Positions 6,554 to 16,010 of a stretch of 38,787 nt of DNA are shown in pieces. The stretch is from J054 sp964613615 (lineage in GTDB: Bacteria > Pseudomonadota > Gammaproteobacteria > Steroidobacterales > GCA-2729495), in assembly GCA_964613615.1 (NCBI GenBank), contig CAZTIB010000014.1:1-38787 (forward strand). The letters run 5' to 3'. Numbering within the stretch: the first letter of the stretch is position 1; every line of letters starts with the position of its first letter. Position numbers and translations under genes: made by a program. The notes under the pieces are model-generated. The model was given only the letters and a program-made list of their open reading frames with translations. It had not been told where the DNA came from and ran no database searches.

Positions 6554-8623
6554 ATGACGACAACATCCAGTGGTTCAAAACTGATGCCGGTGCTGGCCTT
6601 GGCGCTGATACTGGCCCTGGGCGGTGCGCTGGCCCTGTTGCTGACCGGCGACTCGAGGCCTGGTTCGACCTCGGCAGCGGCCGGCGGTAGCGACGTCGCC
6701 CAGGCCCAGTCGGTGCTAGCCCAGGCGCGACTGGCCCTGGATGGCAATCCGGAGGCGTGGACGAAACTGCCGAAAATGGCCGGGCAGCTGAATACGGCTC
6801 GCCGCACCCTGCCGGCGGATCAGGCGCAGGCCGTCGGGCAGCTGGCCTCCAACCTGGAGACGCTGGCCAAGACCGGCACGGCAGCCGTCGACGTGCGCCG
6901 CGCCGCGGATGACCTGGACCTGCTGGCCGCGGAGCTGACCGAGCGCGTATACGGCCTGGAAGGCGCCATCGTGCTGCAGCGCGAGCCGGTGGTGACCGCG
7001 CAGCTCGAACGCCTGCGGTTGCTGGGCGACAGCGCGCGCCGTGACGTGCGTAGCCTGGCCAACGGGGCCGATCCGGGCCCCCTCAGCCAGCCTCTGCTGG
7101 ATGCCGAGATCGGGCTGGAACGAATCATACGGGGACTGCGGGAGGGCGACACCGAACTGGGATTGCGCGCTGTGGCCGATCCGGGGGCGGTTAAGGCACT
7201 GCAGGCATTGTCGGGAACCGTGGGCGCCATCGCCGACAAGATTCGTGACGCGCTGGCGCCGGCCGAACAGCTGGCGGCCCTGAGCCGCACCCGGGTTCAG
7301 CTGGACGAGGTCACTGCGTCCGTAGCAGCCGTCGGCGCGCGTGTTGGCGGCGGGGCCGCGGCGGGCGGGCCTGGCGGCGCAGCCGGGTGGTTGCTGCCCG
7401 GCCTGCTCATCGTTGCGCTGGCCGCCTTCGTGCTGATGGCGCTGCTGTACCTGCGCTCGGCCGGCATGCGGCGATCGGCGCAACAGCAGGCGGAACTCAC
7501 GGAACGGAACCAGCGCGCCATCATGCGGCTGCTCGATGAACTGGGGAGTCTCGCCGACGGCGATCTGACCGTGTCGGCAACGGTGACCGAAGACATCACG
7601 GGTGCCATCGCCGATTCCATCAATTTCGCCATCGAGGCCCTGCGCGAACTGGTCACCACGGTGAACGACAGCGCGATCCTGGTGGACGGTGCGGCGAAAC
7701 AGACCGACACCACAGCGCAGGAGCTGGCCGAGGCTTACGCCACCCAGTCGAAGCAGATCGAAGCCGCGTCGGCTGCTATCGCGCGCATGGCGGGTTCCAT
7801 CGAGGAAGTCTCCGGCGATGCCGAACGCTCCGCAGACGTGGCCCGGCACTCCGTCGACGTCGCGCACAAGGGCGGCGATGCCGTACGCCGCACCATCGAA
7901 GGCATGAATGCAATCCGTGAAACCATCCAGGAGACATCCAAGCGCATCAAGCGTCTCGGCGAAAGCTCCCAGGAGATCGGCAATATCATCGAGCTGATCA
8001 ACGACATTGCCGACCAGACAAATATATTGGCGCTGAACGCATCGATCCAGGCCAGCATGGCCGGCGAGGCCGGGCGAGGATTTGCAGTGGTGGCCGACGA
8101 GGTGCAGCGTCTCGCCGAGCGGTCGGCTAACGCGACCAAGCAGATCGAAGTCCTGGTGCGCACCATTCAGGCCGACACGAACGAAGCCGTAGTGTCGATG
8201 GAACGCAGCACGACAGACGTGGTCGGCGGCGCGTTGCTGGCGGAGAATGCCGGCGCGGCGCTGGAGGAGATCGAGCAGGTTTCCAACCAGATCGCATCTC
8301 TGGTGCAGAACATATCGGAGTCTTCCCGCGAACAATCGAAGGCCGCCGCAGCCGTCACCCGCAACACCGACGTGCTGCAGACGATCAATTCGCAGACTGC
8401 GGCCAGCACCGCGGAGACCACCGACTCTATCCGCAAGCTTGCAGAGCTGGCGGCCCAGCTGCGCGAGTCCGTGTCTGGCTTCCGCCTGCCCGGCGTCGCA
8501 GACGGACCGGGCGAACACGGTGTGTACATGACTGACGACGGGCCGGGCGCTGCCGGCCTGGCCGAAGACGTTAGCGGCACGCTGGCGGAGCGCGTGACCT
8601 TCGTTGACCAGAAAACCGCCTGA
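6554..8623 (+). CDS. pilJ: PilJ, methyl-accepting chemotaxis protein of the pilus system
   Basis: A 689-residue receptor, close to the Pseudomonas length of about 682. It has a membrane segment at about residues 10-30 (LMPVLALALILALGGALAL), a periplasmic helical domain of about 245 residues, and a second segment at about 278-300. A HAMP domain (LLDELGSLADGDLTVSATVT) and the cytoplasmic coiled coil follow. The hairpin tip INDIADQTNILALNASIQA and the following GRGFAVVADEVQRLAERS are the MCP signature near residues 480-520. In Pseudomonas PilJ senses pilus retraction or pilin. A 79-base gap separates it from pilI, longer than other junctions in the cluster. No PilK methyltransferase follows. Confidence 0.95.
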   Translation: MTTTSSGSKLMPVLALALILALGGALALLLTGDSRPGSTSAAAGGSDVAQAQSVLAQARLALDGNPEAWTKLPKMAGQLNTARRTLPADQAQAVGQLASNLETLAKTGTAAVDVRRAADDLDLLAAELTERVYGLEGAIVLQREPVVTAQLERLRLLGDSARRDVRSLANGADPGPLSQPLLDAEIGLERIIRGLREGDTELGLRAVADPGAVKALQALSGTVGAIADKIRDALAPAEQLAALSRTRVQLDEVTASVAAVGARVGGGAAAGGPGGAAGWLLPGLLIVALAAFVLMALLYLRSAGMRRSAQQQAELTERNQRAIMRLLDELGSLADGDLTVSATVTEDITGAIADSINFAIEALRELVTTVNDSAILVDGAAKQTDTTAQELAEAYATQSKQIEAASAAIARMAGSIEEVSGDAERSADVARHSVDVAHKGGDAVRRTIEGMNAIRETIQETSKRIKRLGESSQEIGNIIELINDIADQTNILALNASIQASMAGEAGRGFAVVADEVQRLAERSANATKQIEVLVRTIQADTNEAVVSMERSTTDVVGGALLAENAGAALEEIEQVSNQIASLVQNISESSREQSKAAAAVTRNTDVLQTINSQTAASTAETTDSIRKLAELAAQLRESVSGFRLPGVADGPGEHGVYMTDDGPGAAGLAEDVSGTLAERVTFVDQKTA

Positions 8624-8628
8624 CTCGT

Positions 8629-8644
8629 GAGGACTAAATTCCTC
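8629..8644 (+). promoter_or_regulatory. Inverted repeat in the chpA leader
   Basis: GAGGA (8629-8633) and TCCTC (8640-8644) form a perfect 5-bp stem with a 6-base loop between the pilJ stop and the chpA ATG at 8647. The only purine-rich Shine-Dalgarno-like sequence sits in this stem, about 13 bases from the ATG, which is further than usual. It could tune chpA translation; this is inference from base pairing only. Confidence 0.3.
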
Positions 8645-8646
8645 TC

Positions 8647-11600
8647 ATGAACGCGGTGGTTTCCGAATCCCTGCAGATCGTCGGTGACGAGCTCGCCGTC
8701 ACGCTGAACGACGCCCGCATTGCCCTCGAGCAATTCGCCGAAGGCGAGGGCGGCCCCAATATTCTCGACCGCTGTGTCGGCATGCTGCACACCGTGCGTG
8801 GCGTGCTGCGCATGACCGAGACCTACGGCGCGAGCCTGCTGGCCGAGGAAATGGAAGCGACCTGCCGCCATCTCAGCCGCGCGCGCCAGGATGGTCCCGA
8901 CGAAGCGCTTGAATCCCTGAGCCGGGCGGCGGTGCAGCTGCCGGCTTACGTAGACCGCATCATGAACGGCGGCCGGGACATTCCGCTGGTTCTGCTGCCG
9001 TTGCTGAACGACCTGCGCGCCGCCCGCGGCAAACCGCTGCTGTCCGAGAGCACCCTGCTGCTGCTGAACGTATTCGGCGCCGCCGGCGACGAGGGTCCGG
9101 CCCTGCCCCAGTATCAGCCGAGCGGCGAAGACGTGGTGGAACTGTGCCACGAACTGCGACCCCGCTTTCAACTGGCGCTGCTCGGGCTGATCAAGGGCGA
9201 AGACCGGGACCGCAGCCTGACGCAGATGGCCGAGATCACAGCGCGCCTGGAACTCGCTTCTGCGCTGGCAGAGGTTCGCCAGCTCTGGTGGGTGGCGTCG
9301 GGCATCCTCGAGTCGCTGCGTGACGGTCAGCTCGAGACCAGCGTGTCGCTGAAGCGACTGATGGGGCAGGTAGATCGCGAGATGAAGCGCTTGCTGACGC
9401 TCGGTGAGCAACGTTTCGCGGCGCAGCCGCCCCGCGAACTCGTCAATAACCTGCTCTATTACGTCGCGCGTGTATCAGAGCCAAACAGCCGCGTCGTCGA
9501 GATTCGCGAAGCCTTCAACCTCGGCGAACTGGTGCCGGGCAACGAGCAGGTGGAAGCAGTCCGCGAAAGCCTGGCGGCCCCCAGCACGAAGCTGATGCAG
9601 ACGGTGGCCGAGGCCATACGCGAAGACCTGGCCCGGGTTAAGGACGTACTGGATATTTATCTGCGCACCGGCATGGCGCATCCCGAAGAGCTGTTGCCGC
9701 AGGTAGAAATGCTGAAAAAGATCGGCGACACCCTGGGTGTGCTCGGTCTCGGCGAGCTGCGGGAGATCATCCAGGTGCGGCGCGATGAGCTCGATGAGAT
9801 CGCATCGGGTCGGGACCAGGCCGAAGAGGGGCGCCTGGTGGCGATGGCCGCTGCATTGCTTAGCGTCGAACGCCGGCTCGGCGACCAGTTGTTGCAGCTG
9901 ATCGCGCCGCCGGACGAATCGGGCGAGCCGGCAGACGAAGAAGACGGAGAATATGGCGAAGTCACGCGTGCGGTGATGCGTGAATGCGTGGTCAATCTGT
10001 CACGCGTCCAGGATGCCGTTACGCAAGTCCTGGAGCGTCCCGGCGACGGCACGCCGCTGGATGCGGTGCCGCCTTTGCTGCGGGGGATCAATGCCGGGCT
10101 GTTGATCCTGGACAAGAGTGAAGCCGTGGAGCTTGTCGAGGACACGGAGGTCGCTATCCGGCGGCTGATCCAGGAAGACGGTGCCGTGCCAGACAAGACC
10201 GCTCTGGATTTGCTGGCCGATGCGATTGTCAGTCTGCACTACTACATGGAAACCCTGGAAGCCGGGCGCCGCGAACCCATCTACATGCTCGACAATGCCC
10301 GACGCTGCCTGCGGGCCCTCCACGAACAGCCGCCGGCCGTGCCGGAAGTCGGGGAGGTGAGCACCGGTATGGCCACGACCCTGCAGATTGCAGAGCCGTC
10401 GGCCACGGTGGAGGCCCTCGACCCCCGCGCATTGGCCTCGTTACCCGGCGTGGGCCAGGCCGGGGGGCGTCCAGACCCGGAATTCATCGAGCTCTTCATC
10501 GAGGAAGCGGGCGAGGAAATCGAGTCCATTACCGGCCGTTACGCCGAGTGGCTTCAGGACGCCGCGAACGAAGACGCGCTGTCGACCATGCGCCGTTCTT
10601 TCCACACCTTGAAGGGCAGCGGCCGAATGGTGGGTGCAAATCTGATCGGCGAGTTCGCGTGGAGCGTTGAGAGCTTGTTGAACCGGGTCATTAACAAGAC
10701 CCTGGAGACCTCACCGGCCATCGTGGAACTACTCGGCGAAGTCGTCGCTGCGCTGCCGCAGGTCCTCGAAAAGCTCGAGACCGATGAGCCCATCACCGCG
10801 GACATACCCGGGTTGATGGAGCGCGCCGGCGTGCTCGCCGACGGGCGTTCGCTTATGCCGGTGGACTCACCGCAGCCAACCGCATTGGTGCCGGAGGAAG
10901 AACACGAGGAAGAGCTGGACGAAGAACTCGCCGCGGAACTCGCCGCAGAACTCGAGGCAGAACCCGAGGAAGAGGCAGAGACCACGGAAGACGAAGGCAC
11001 CATCGAGATAGCCGCGGTAGAACTCGACGAGATGGTGGGAGACCTGGCGGCAGCAGAACTGCTTTCCGGCCATGAAGAGCCAGTGGCCGGGGAAGCTGAA
11101 GTCGGCCCGGTGGCAACCGGCATCGACCCGGTGCTGCTCGACATTCTGTCCAAGGAAGTTGGCAGTCACCTGGAGGTATTGCGCGAGTTCATTGCCGATT
11201 GCCGCGCCGGCACGCCGCCTTTCATCGTGCCCGAGACGCTCTACCGGGCCTGCCACACCCTGCACGGCAGTGTAACCATGGCCCGGGCTGAACAGGCAGA
11301 AATGCTGACGGCACCGCTCAACCGGATGATTCGCCACGCATTCGACCACCAGGTTCCGGTCGGGGAACGGGTGGTGGACGCATGCGCCGATGCGCGCACG
11401 ATGCTCGCTGACATGATCGCAGCGATGGCGGCAGACGAACCGTCGCTGCCTGTGACCGATGAGCTTGCTGCGCGTCTGGCGGCCCTCGATGAAGAGATCG
11501 AGCAGTCCGCTGTGGCCGCAGCTGAAGCGGAGGCCGAGGCTGCAGAAGCAGAAGCAGAAGCAGAAGCAGAAGCAGAAGCAGAAGCAGAACTGGAGGTGGA

Positions 11601-14118
11601 GCCGGCCGAAGTCGAAGCGGAGGCTGCAGAGGCGCCGGTCTTCGATCCGGAGATTGCCGCCATCTTTGCCGAAGAAGCGTCGGAAATCCTGGACAGTGCC
11701 GACGCTGCCCTGCCCCGACTCGGCCCGGACCACAGTCGAGCTGCAGCGCTGGAAGAGTTGCAGCGCTGCCTGCACACGCTCAAGGGTGGCGCGCGCATGG
11801 CGGGCCTCGCGTCCATGGGCAACCTGAGCCACGATCTCGAAGCGCTGACCGTCGGTATCAGCAGCGGCCGGGTGCCGGCCGATGCACCCGTGTTGGCATT
11901 GACCCAGGCGGTTGTTGACGAACTGCACCGTATGCGCGAGCAGGTGGCCGTCGGCCAGGCGCCGGCGGCGCCCACAGGGCTGCTGGACAGCCTGGCAGCG
12001 GCCCTGGCGGGTGAGACGCCCGAACTGGTTGCGGAGCCAGAGTTCATCGAGCTGGAGTCAGCTGAGCCTGGGCCCACGGAACTTGCAGAGCCTTTCGAGT
12101 CGTCAGCCGAAGAATCAGCCGAAGAAGCGTTGGTCGAGGAGCCGGGCGAAGAAGAAGCGCCGGGGCAGCAGCCAGACATTTCGCTGCCGGGCATGGAGCA
12201 GATTGGCGAGCTGGCGGCAGCGCTGCAGGCGCCGGTGCAGCCGGGTGACGGCGCCGGCCTGCAGGACCTGGTACCTCTCGCTCGCGAATCCGCGGCGCCG
12301 GAGCGCCGCGCCTTTGCCCGCGTCGATCCCCAACTTCTGCAGCAGCTGCTGAATGGCGCTGGCGAAATCAGCATCTTCCACTCGCGGCTGATGCAGCAGA
12401 CCAGCCAGATTCAATTCAATGTCGAGGAGTTGGGACAGACGGTGGTGCGCCTGCGCGATCAGCTGCGCAGCCTGGAGCTTGCCACCGAGGCACAGATTCT
12501 CTACCTGCACCAGAGCGATATGGCGCAGGACGATTCTTTCGATCCGCTGGAGCTCGACCGCTACTCCCGCATTCAACAGTTGTCTCGCGCCCTGGCGGAG
12601 ACGGCCAGCGATGTGAACAGCCTGAAGGATCTGCTGCAGCAGCTTGCGGCCGACAGCGAGACCCTGCTCGTACAACAGTCGCGCACGGCGAACGAACTCC
12701 AGGACGGCCTGATGCGCACGCGCATGGTGCCCTTCCAGGAACACGGTACGCGCCTGGCCCGCCTGGTGCGCCAGACGGCGTCGGAATACGGCAAGCAGGC
12801 AGAGCTGCACCTGGAAGGCGGCGGCGAGCTGGACCGGCAGGTCCTGGAGAAAATGCTGCCGCCCTTCGAACACATGCTGCGCAACGCGGTGGTCCACGGC
12901 CTGGAGACGTCGGCCGAGCGCGAGGCTGCTGGCAAGCCGGCCATGGGCCGGGTGGAAATTCTGCTTCGTCGCGACGGTTCGGAGGTCGTCATCGAGGTGC
13001 GCGACGATGGGCGCGGGCTGGATGTCGCGGCGATACGCGGCAAGGCCGTGGAGCAGGGTTTGCTCGACCCGGATGCCGAAGTCACGGACGAAGAAGCCAT
13101 GCAGTTCATCCTGCGCCCCGGCTTCTCCACTGCCGGACAGCTTACCCAATCGGCGGGTCGCGGCATCGGCATGGACGTGGTGGCCAGCGAAATCGCCAAG
13201 CTGAGCGGCACGCTGCGCATGGCATCGCAGCCGGGTGCCGGCACCGAGTTCACGATTCGCCTGCCGTTCACGCTGGCAGTCACCCAGGCCCTGATCGTGC
13301 GCACCGGCACCGAGTTATATGCGCTGCCGCTGCCCACGGTGGAAGGGATCATTCGCGTGAGTCGCGAAGAGTTCGACCAGTACCTGGACGCAGAAGAGCC
13401 GGCCATCGATTACGCCGGCCAGCGTTACCACTTCCGTCACCTGGGCCAGTTCGTGGGTACCGGCCCGTCGCGTATTGCCGAAGAAGAGGAGCGCATCTCC
13501 ATCATTCTGGTGCGCGCCGGTGACAATTCCACCGCGCTGATCACCGACGAGATGATCGATAGCCGCGAAATCGTCGTGAAGCCTGTGGGTGCCCAGCTTG
13601 CCACCATCCGCGGCATTTCCGGCGCCACCATTCTCGGCGACGGGCGGGTGGTGGTAATTCTCGATGCGGGTGCATTGGTGCGAGCCTCGCGGCCGCCGCT
13701 CGAGCCGGTTGCACCGGCGATGGAAGAACAACGCACCGAACCGGTGGCGCTGGTGGTAGACGACTCCATTACCATGCGCCGGGTCACCCAACGTCTGCTG
13801 GAACGCAACCAGTTCCATGTCTACACGGCGAAAGATGGTGTCGAGGCCTTGGGCGTGCTGCAGGAGCATGAACCCGACATCATCCTGCTGGACGTGGAAA
13901 TGCCGCGCATGGATGGCTACGAATTTGCTTCCCACGTGCGCAATAACGCCGAGACGCGGGATGTACCGATCATCATGATTACATCGCGGGTCAGCGAGAA
14001 GCACCGCGCGCGGGCCATTGAAATTGGCGTCAACGACTACCTGGGTAAGCCTTATCAGGAACAGGCGCTCATGGAAGCGGTGCGCGAGCTGCTCCAATTG
14101 CCGGCTCCCGAGCAATAG
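8647..14118 (+). CDS. chpA: ChpA, hybrid sensor kinase with several Hpt domains, CheA core, CheW and receiver domains
   Basis: The 1823-residue central kinase of the pilus chemosensory system, smaller than Pseudomonas ChpA (about 2472 residues). The N-terminal third is FimL-like and contains a degenerate Hpt (HTVRG, His48). Three further Hpt sites are clear: His653 in FHTLKGSGRM, His870 in CHTLHGSVTM (lysine replaced by histidine) and His1043 in LHTLKGGARM. Acidic Ala/Glu-rich linkers separate them. The CheA part has a dimerisation helix near 1222, an N box near 1405-1425 (MLRNAVVHGLE), DDGRGLD, and GRGIGMDVV. A CheW domain and a C-terminal receiver follow, with Asp1749 in LLDVEMPRMDGYE and YLGKPY. 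It phosphorylates PilG and PilH. Confidence 0.95.
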   Translation: MNAVVSESLQIVGDELAVTLNDARIALEQFAEGEGGPNILDRCVGMLHTVRGVLRMTETYGASLLAEEMEATCRHLSRARQDGPDEALESLSRAAVQLPAYVDRIMNGGRDIPLVLLPLLNDLRAARGKPLLSESTLLLLNVFGAAGDEGPALPQYQPSGEDVVELCHELRPRFQLALLGLIKGEDRDRSLTQMAEITARLELASALAEVRQLWWVASGILESLRDGQLETSVSLKRLMGQVDREMKRLLTLGEQRFAAQPPRELVNNLLYYVARVSEPNSRVVEIREAFNLGELVPGNEQVEAVRESLAAPSTKLMQTVAEAIREDLARVKDVLDIYLRTGMAHPEELLPQVEMLKKIGDTLGVLGLGELREIIQVRRDELDEIASGRDQAEEGRLVAMAAALLSVERRLGDQLLQLIAPPDESGEPADEEDGEYGEVTRAVMRECVVNLSRVQDAVTQVLERPGDGTPLDAVPPLLRGINAGLLILDKSEAVELVEDTEVAIRRLIQEDGAVPDKTALDLLADAIVSLHYYMETLEAGRREPIYMLDNARRCLRALHEQPPAVPEVGEVSTGMATTLQIAEPSATVEALDPRALASLPGVGQAGGRPDPEFIELFIEEAGEEIESITGRYAEWLQDAANEDALSTMRRSFHTLKGSGRMVGANLIGEFAWSVESLLNRVINKTLETSPAIVELLGEVVAALPQVLEKLETDEPITADIPGLMERAGVLADGRSLMPVDSPQPTALVPEEEHEEELDEELAAELAAELEAEPEEEAETTEDEGTIEIAAVELDEMVGDLAAAELLSGHEEPVAGEAEVGPVATGIDPVLLDILSKEVGSHLEVLREFIADCRAGTPPFIVPETLYRACHTLHGSVTMARAEQAEMLTAPLNRMIRHAFDHQVPVGERVVDACADARTMLADMIAAMAADEPSLPVTDELAARLAALDEEIEQSAVAAAEAEAEAAEAEAEAEAEAEAEAELEVEPAEVEAEAAEAPVFDPEIAAIFAEEASEILDSADAALPRLGPDHSRAAALEELQRCLHTLKGGARMAGLASMGNLSHDLEALTVGISSGRVPADAPVLALTQAVVDELHRMREQVAVGQAPAAPTGLLDSLAAALAGETPELVAEPEFIELESAEPGPTELAEPFESSAEESAEEALVEEPGEEEAPGQQPDISLPGMEQIGELAAALQAPVQPGDGAGLQDLVPLARESAAPERRAFARVDPQLLQQLLNGAGEISIFHSRLMQQTSQIQFNVEELGQTVVRLRDQLRSLELATEAQILYLHQSDMAQDDSFDPLELDRYSRIQQLSRALAETASDVNSLKDLLQQLAADSETLLVQQSRTANELQDGLMRTRMVPFQEHGTRLARLVRQTASEYGKQAELHLEGGGELDRQVLEKMLPPFEHMLRNAVVHGLETSAEREAAGKPAMGRVEILLRRDGSEVVIEVRDDGRGLDVAAIRGKAVEQGLLDPDAEVTDEEAMQFILRPGFSTAGQLTQSAGRGIGMDVVASEIAKLSGTLRMASQPGAGTEFTIRLPFTLAVTQALIVRTGTELYALPLPTVEGIIRVSREEFDQYLDAEEPAIDYAGQRYHFRHLGQFVGTGPSRIAEEEERISIILVRAGDNSTALITDEMIDSREIVVKPVGAQLATIRGISGATILGDGRVVVILDAGALVRASRPPLEPVAPAMEEQRTEPVALVVDDSITMRRVTQRLLERNQFHVYTAKDGVEALGVLQEHEPDIILLDVEMPRMDGYEFASHVRNNAETRDVPIIMITSRVSEKHRARAIEIGVNDYLGKPYQEQALMEAVRELLQLPAPEQ
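11542..11589 (+). repeat. (GCAGAA)8 tandem hexanucleotide within chpA
   Basis: Eight perfect head-to-tail GCAGAA units encode an alternating Ala-Glu tract in the linker between the second and third clear Hpt domains. A unit gained or lost by slippage would change the linker by two residues without a frameshift. Neighbouring sequence contains degenerate copies (GCGGAGGCCGAGGC), which suggests recent expansion of the perfect part. Confidence 0.95.
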
Positions 14119-14122
14119 CGTG

Positions 14123-14608
14123 ATGGAGCAAGACAACGACGAGCTTTACAGCATGCTGGTGCCGCTGCACCAGCACCGGCTGATCGTGCCCCGCGCATGC
14201 GTGGCCGAAGTGGTGCGCCATCCGCTGAATGATCCGGCGCCGGACGAGCCGTCCTGGATGCGTGGGCGTATACCCTGGCTCGACCGGGATATTCCCGTCA
14301 TTTGTTTCGAAGAACTCGCAGGCCTGCCCTTCGTCGCGCCGGGCGGGCGCACCCGTGTGACGGTCTTTCACACGCTGGCAGGCGTGCTGGGCAACGGGGC
14401 TTTCGGTTTGCTGAGTGAGGGGTTCCCCCAGCTCGTGCGGGTGAACCGGCAGGTCATGGAACCGGACAAGCGGCAGGAATGGCCGGAGGATGGCCCGGTG
14501 ATCTGTCAGATTCGGATGATCAACGAATATCCGCTGATTCCCGATCTCGAGCGCCTGGAGCTGCTGATTGCCGGGCACATGACCGCGGCGGGCGCCGAAA
14601 CTGTCTGA
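14123..14608 (+). CDS. chpC: ChpC-like CheW-domain protein
   Basis: A 161-residue CheW-like protein directly after chpA. It shows LVPLHQHRLIVPRACVAEVV at the N-terminus, then SWMRGRIPWLDRDIPVICFEEL, the CheW contact loop in a shortened form, and FGLLSEGFPQLVRVN. In Pseudomonas, ChpC is an accessory adaptor linking further inputs to ChpA. The ATG lies 4 bases after the chpA stop without a strong Shine-Dalgarno sequence, so coupling to chpA is likely. The cluster ends here, with convergent rsmE beginning 6 bases later. No chpB, chpD or chpE follows. Confidence 0.82.
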   Translation: MEQDNDELYSMLVPLHQHRLIVPRACVAEVVRHPLNDPAPDEPSWMRGRIPWLDRDIPVICFEELAGLPFVAPGGRTRVTVFHTLAGVLGNGAFGLLSEGFPQLVRVNRQVMEPDKRQEWPEDGPVICQIRMINEYPLIPDLERLELLIAGHMTAAGAETV

Positions 14609-14614
14609 CTCCGG

Positions 14615-15355
14615 CTAATCCTCACCCAGGTCGCCGTACAGGTATTGCACCACGCTCAGCGCCGCCAGCGGCGCGGTCTCTGTTCTGAGCACCCGCGGGC
14701 CGAGCCGCACGCCGGTGAAGCCGGCCTCGCAGGCCGCGCTGCGCTCCGCTGGTGTCAGGCCGCCTTCCGGGCCTGCCAGCAGTACCAGGATTCCGCCGGC
14801 GGGCGCATGTTGGCCGAGCCCCTGTTCGGCCTCCGGGTCGAGCAGCAGGCGCGGCGCGTCGGGTGGCAGGGCAGCGACGGCTGCATCGAAGCTGGCGACT
14901 TCGTGCATCTGCGGCACCACTGCTCGGCCGCACTGCTCGGCCGCACCGGCGGCAATACCAAACCAGTGTTCGCGCCGGCGCACCGCTCGCTCGCCGTGCA
15001 GGTGCACGACGCTGCGTTCACAGGCCAATGGCCAGATTGCACTGACTCCGAGTTCGGTGGCTTTCTGTATTACGAGGTCCATTTTCTGACTGCGGCAGAT
15101 GCCCTGCATCAGTATCACGCCCAGAGACGATTCGGTAAGCACCGGCGCCGAGCTTTGCACTCGCACGCGGAGTCCACCCTGCACTTTAGCCACGATGTGG
15201 GCCGTATAGTCCTGACCGCCGCCGTCGAATAGCCGCAACTCGTCACCCGCCGCCAGCCGCAATACCCGGTTGAGGTGATTCGCCGCATTACCGGTCAGAT
15301 TGATTTCGGTGTCTGCGCGCAGCGGTTGCGGGGAATAGATGCGGGGAATAGCCAC
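14615..15355 (-). CDS. rsmE: 16S rRNA m3U1498 methyltransferase RsmE
   Basis: RsmE uses S-adenosylmethionine to N3-methylate U1498 of 16S rRNA. The protein shows the SPOUT knot features LLAGPEGGLTPAE and RLGPRVLRTETAPLAAL at the C-terminus, and LMQGICRSQKMDLVIQKATELG in the middle. The GTG at 15355 starts at the family N-terminus (AIPRIYSPQPL, like E. coli MRIPRIY) with GGTGG upstream. A GTG at 15370 would add five residues. It is convergent with chpC and divergent from ampD. Confidence 0.93.
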   Translation of the reverse strand: MAIPRIYSPQPLRADTEINLTGNAANHLNRVLRLAAGDELRLFDGGGQDYTAHIVAKVQGGLRVRVQSSAPVLTESSLGVILMQGICRSQKMDLVIQKATELGVSAIWPLACERSVVHLHGERAVRRREHWFGIAAGAAEQCGRAVVPQMHEVASFDAAVAALPPDAPRLLLDPEAEQGLGQHAPAGGILVLLAGPEGGLTPAERSAACEAGFTGVRLGPRVLRTETAPLAALSVVQYLYGDLGED

Positions 15356-15439
15356 CCGGCGATTATCCACCAGCCGGCAGCAAGCTGCGCGCGGTGTCCT
15401 TCCGATGGTCTCATCCCGGTGTTAATCTCGAGCGAAGCT

Positions 15440-16000
15440 ATGACCACCATCGATGCAACATCCGGCCTCGTATCCGGTGCCCGAATACTGCCCTCACCGA
15501 ACTGCGACGCTCGCCCCCCGGGGTGCCAGCCGGAGCTGATAGTCGTGCATTCCATTTCCCTGCCGCCCGGTGATTTTGGCGGGCCGTGGATCGATCGGTT
15601 CTTCACCAATCAACTGGATCCGGGCGCCCATCCCTATTTCCAGGAAATTTCGGCGCTGCAGGTATCTGCGCACCTGCTGATTCGTCGTGATGGCGAGGTC
15701 GTGCAATATGTGCCGCTGACGATGCGCGCCTGGCACGCCGGCGAGTCCTGTCACGATGGGCGCAGCTGCTGTAACGACTTTTCAGTGGGCATTGAGCTGG
15801 AAGGGCTGGACGATCTTCCGTATGAAGACGTGCAGTACGAGCGCCTCGCGGAACTGGTGCAGCTGCTGCGCACATCCATGGCGTCGCTGCGCGATGCGCC
15901 CGTCGTCGGCCACTCGGACATTGCGCCCGAGCGAAAGACCGACCCGGGCTCGGCCTTTGACTGGGCCCGGCTGCAAGATTTGCTGAGCGCAGTCGTGTGA
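15440..16000 (+). CDS. ampD: N-acetylmuramyl-L-alanine amidase AmpD
   Basis: AmpD is the cytoplasmic zinc amidase that removes the peptide from 1,6-anhydro-MurNAc-peptides during cell-wall recycling. In species with ampR/ampC it limits beta-lactamase induction. The 186-residue protein keeps the zinc ligands: His in LIVVHSISLPPG near residue 36, and His and Asp in VGHSDIAPERKTDPG near the C-terminus. Other family motifs are HLLIRRDGEVVQYVP, AWHAGES and NDFSVGIELEG. The ATG at 15440 is preferred over the longer frame because family similarity begins just after it. ampE follows 10 bases downstream. Confidence 0.95.
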   Translation: MTTIDATSGLVSGARILPSPNCDARPPGCQPELIVVHSISLPPGDFGGPWIDRFFTNQLDPGAHPYFQEISALQVSAHLLIRRDGEVVQYVPLTMRAWHAGESCHDGRSCCNDFSVGIELEGLDDLPYEDVQYERLAELVQLLRTSMASLRDAPVVGHSDIAPERKTDPGSAFDWARLQDLLSAVV

Positions 16001-16010
16001 GAACAACACC

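Noticed and set aside
6716..8518. A 600-codon open frame antisense to pilJ
   Set aside because: High GC and codon bias of pilJ keep the opposite strand open; composition is low-complexity His/Gln/Arg and there is no domain, while pilJ is certain.
10867..11928. Long antisense open frame within chpA, including a Cys/Phe-rich tract
   Set aside because: The tract is only the reverse reading of the GCAGAA repeat; the sense strand encodes ChpA.
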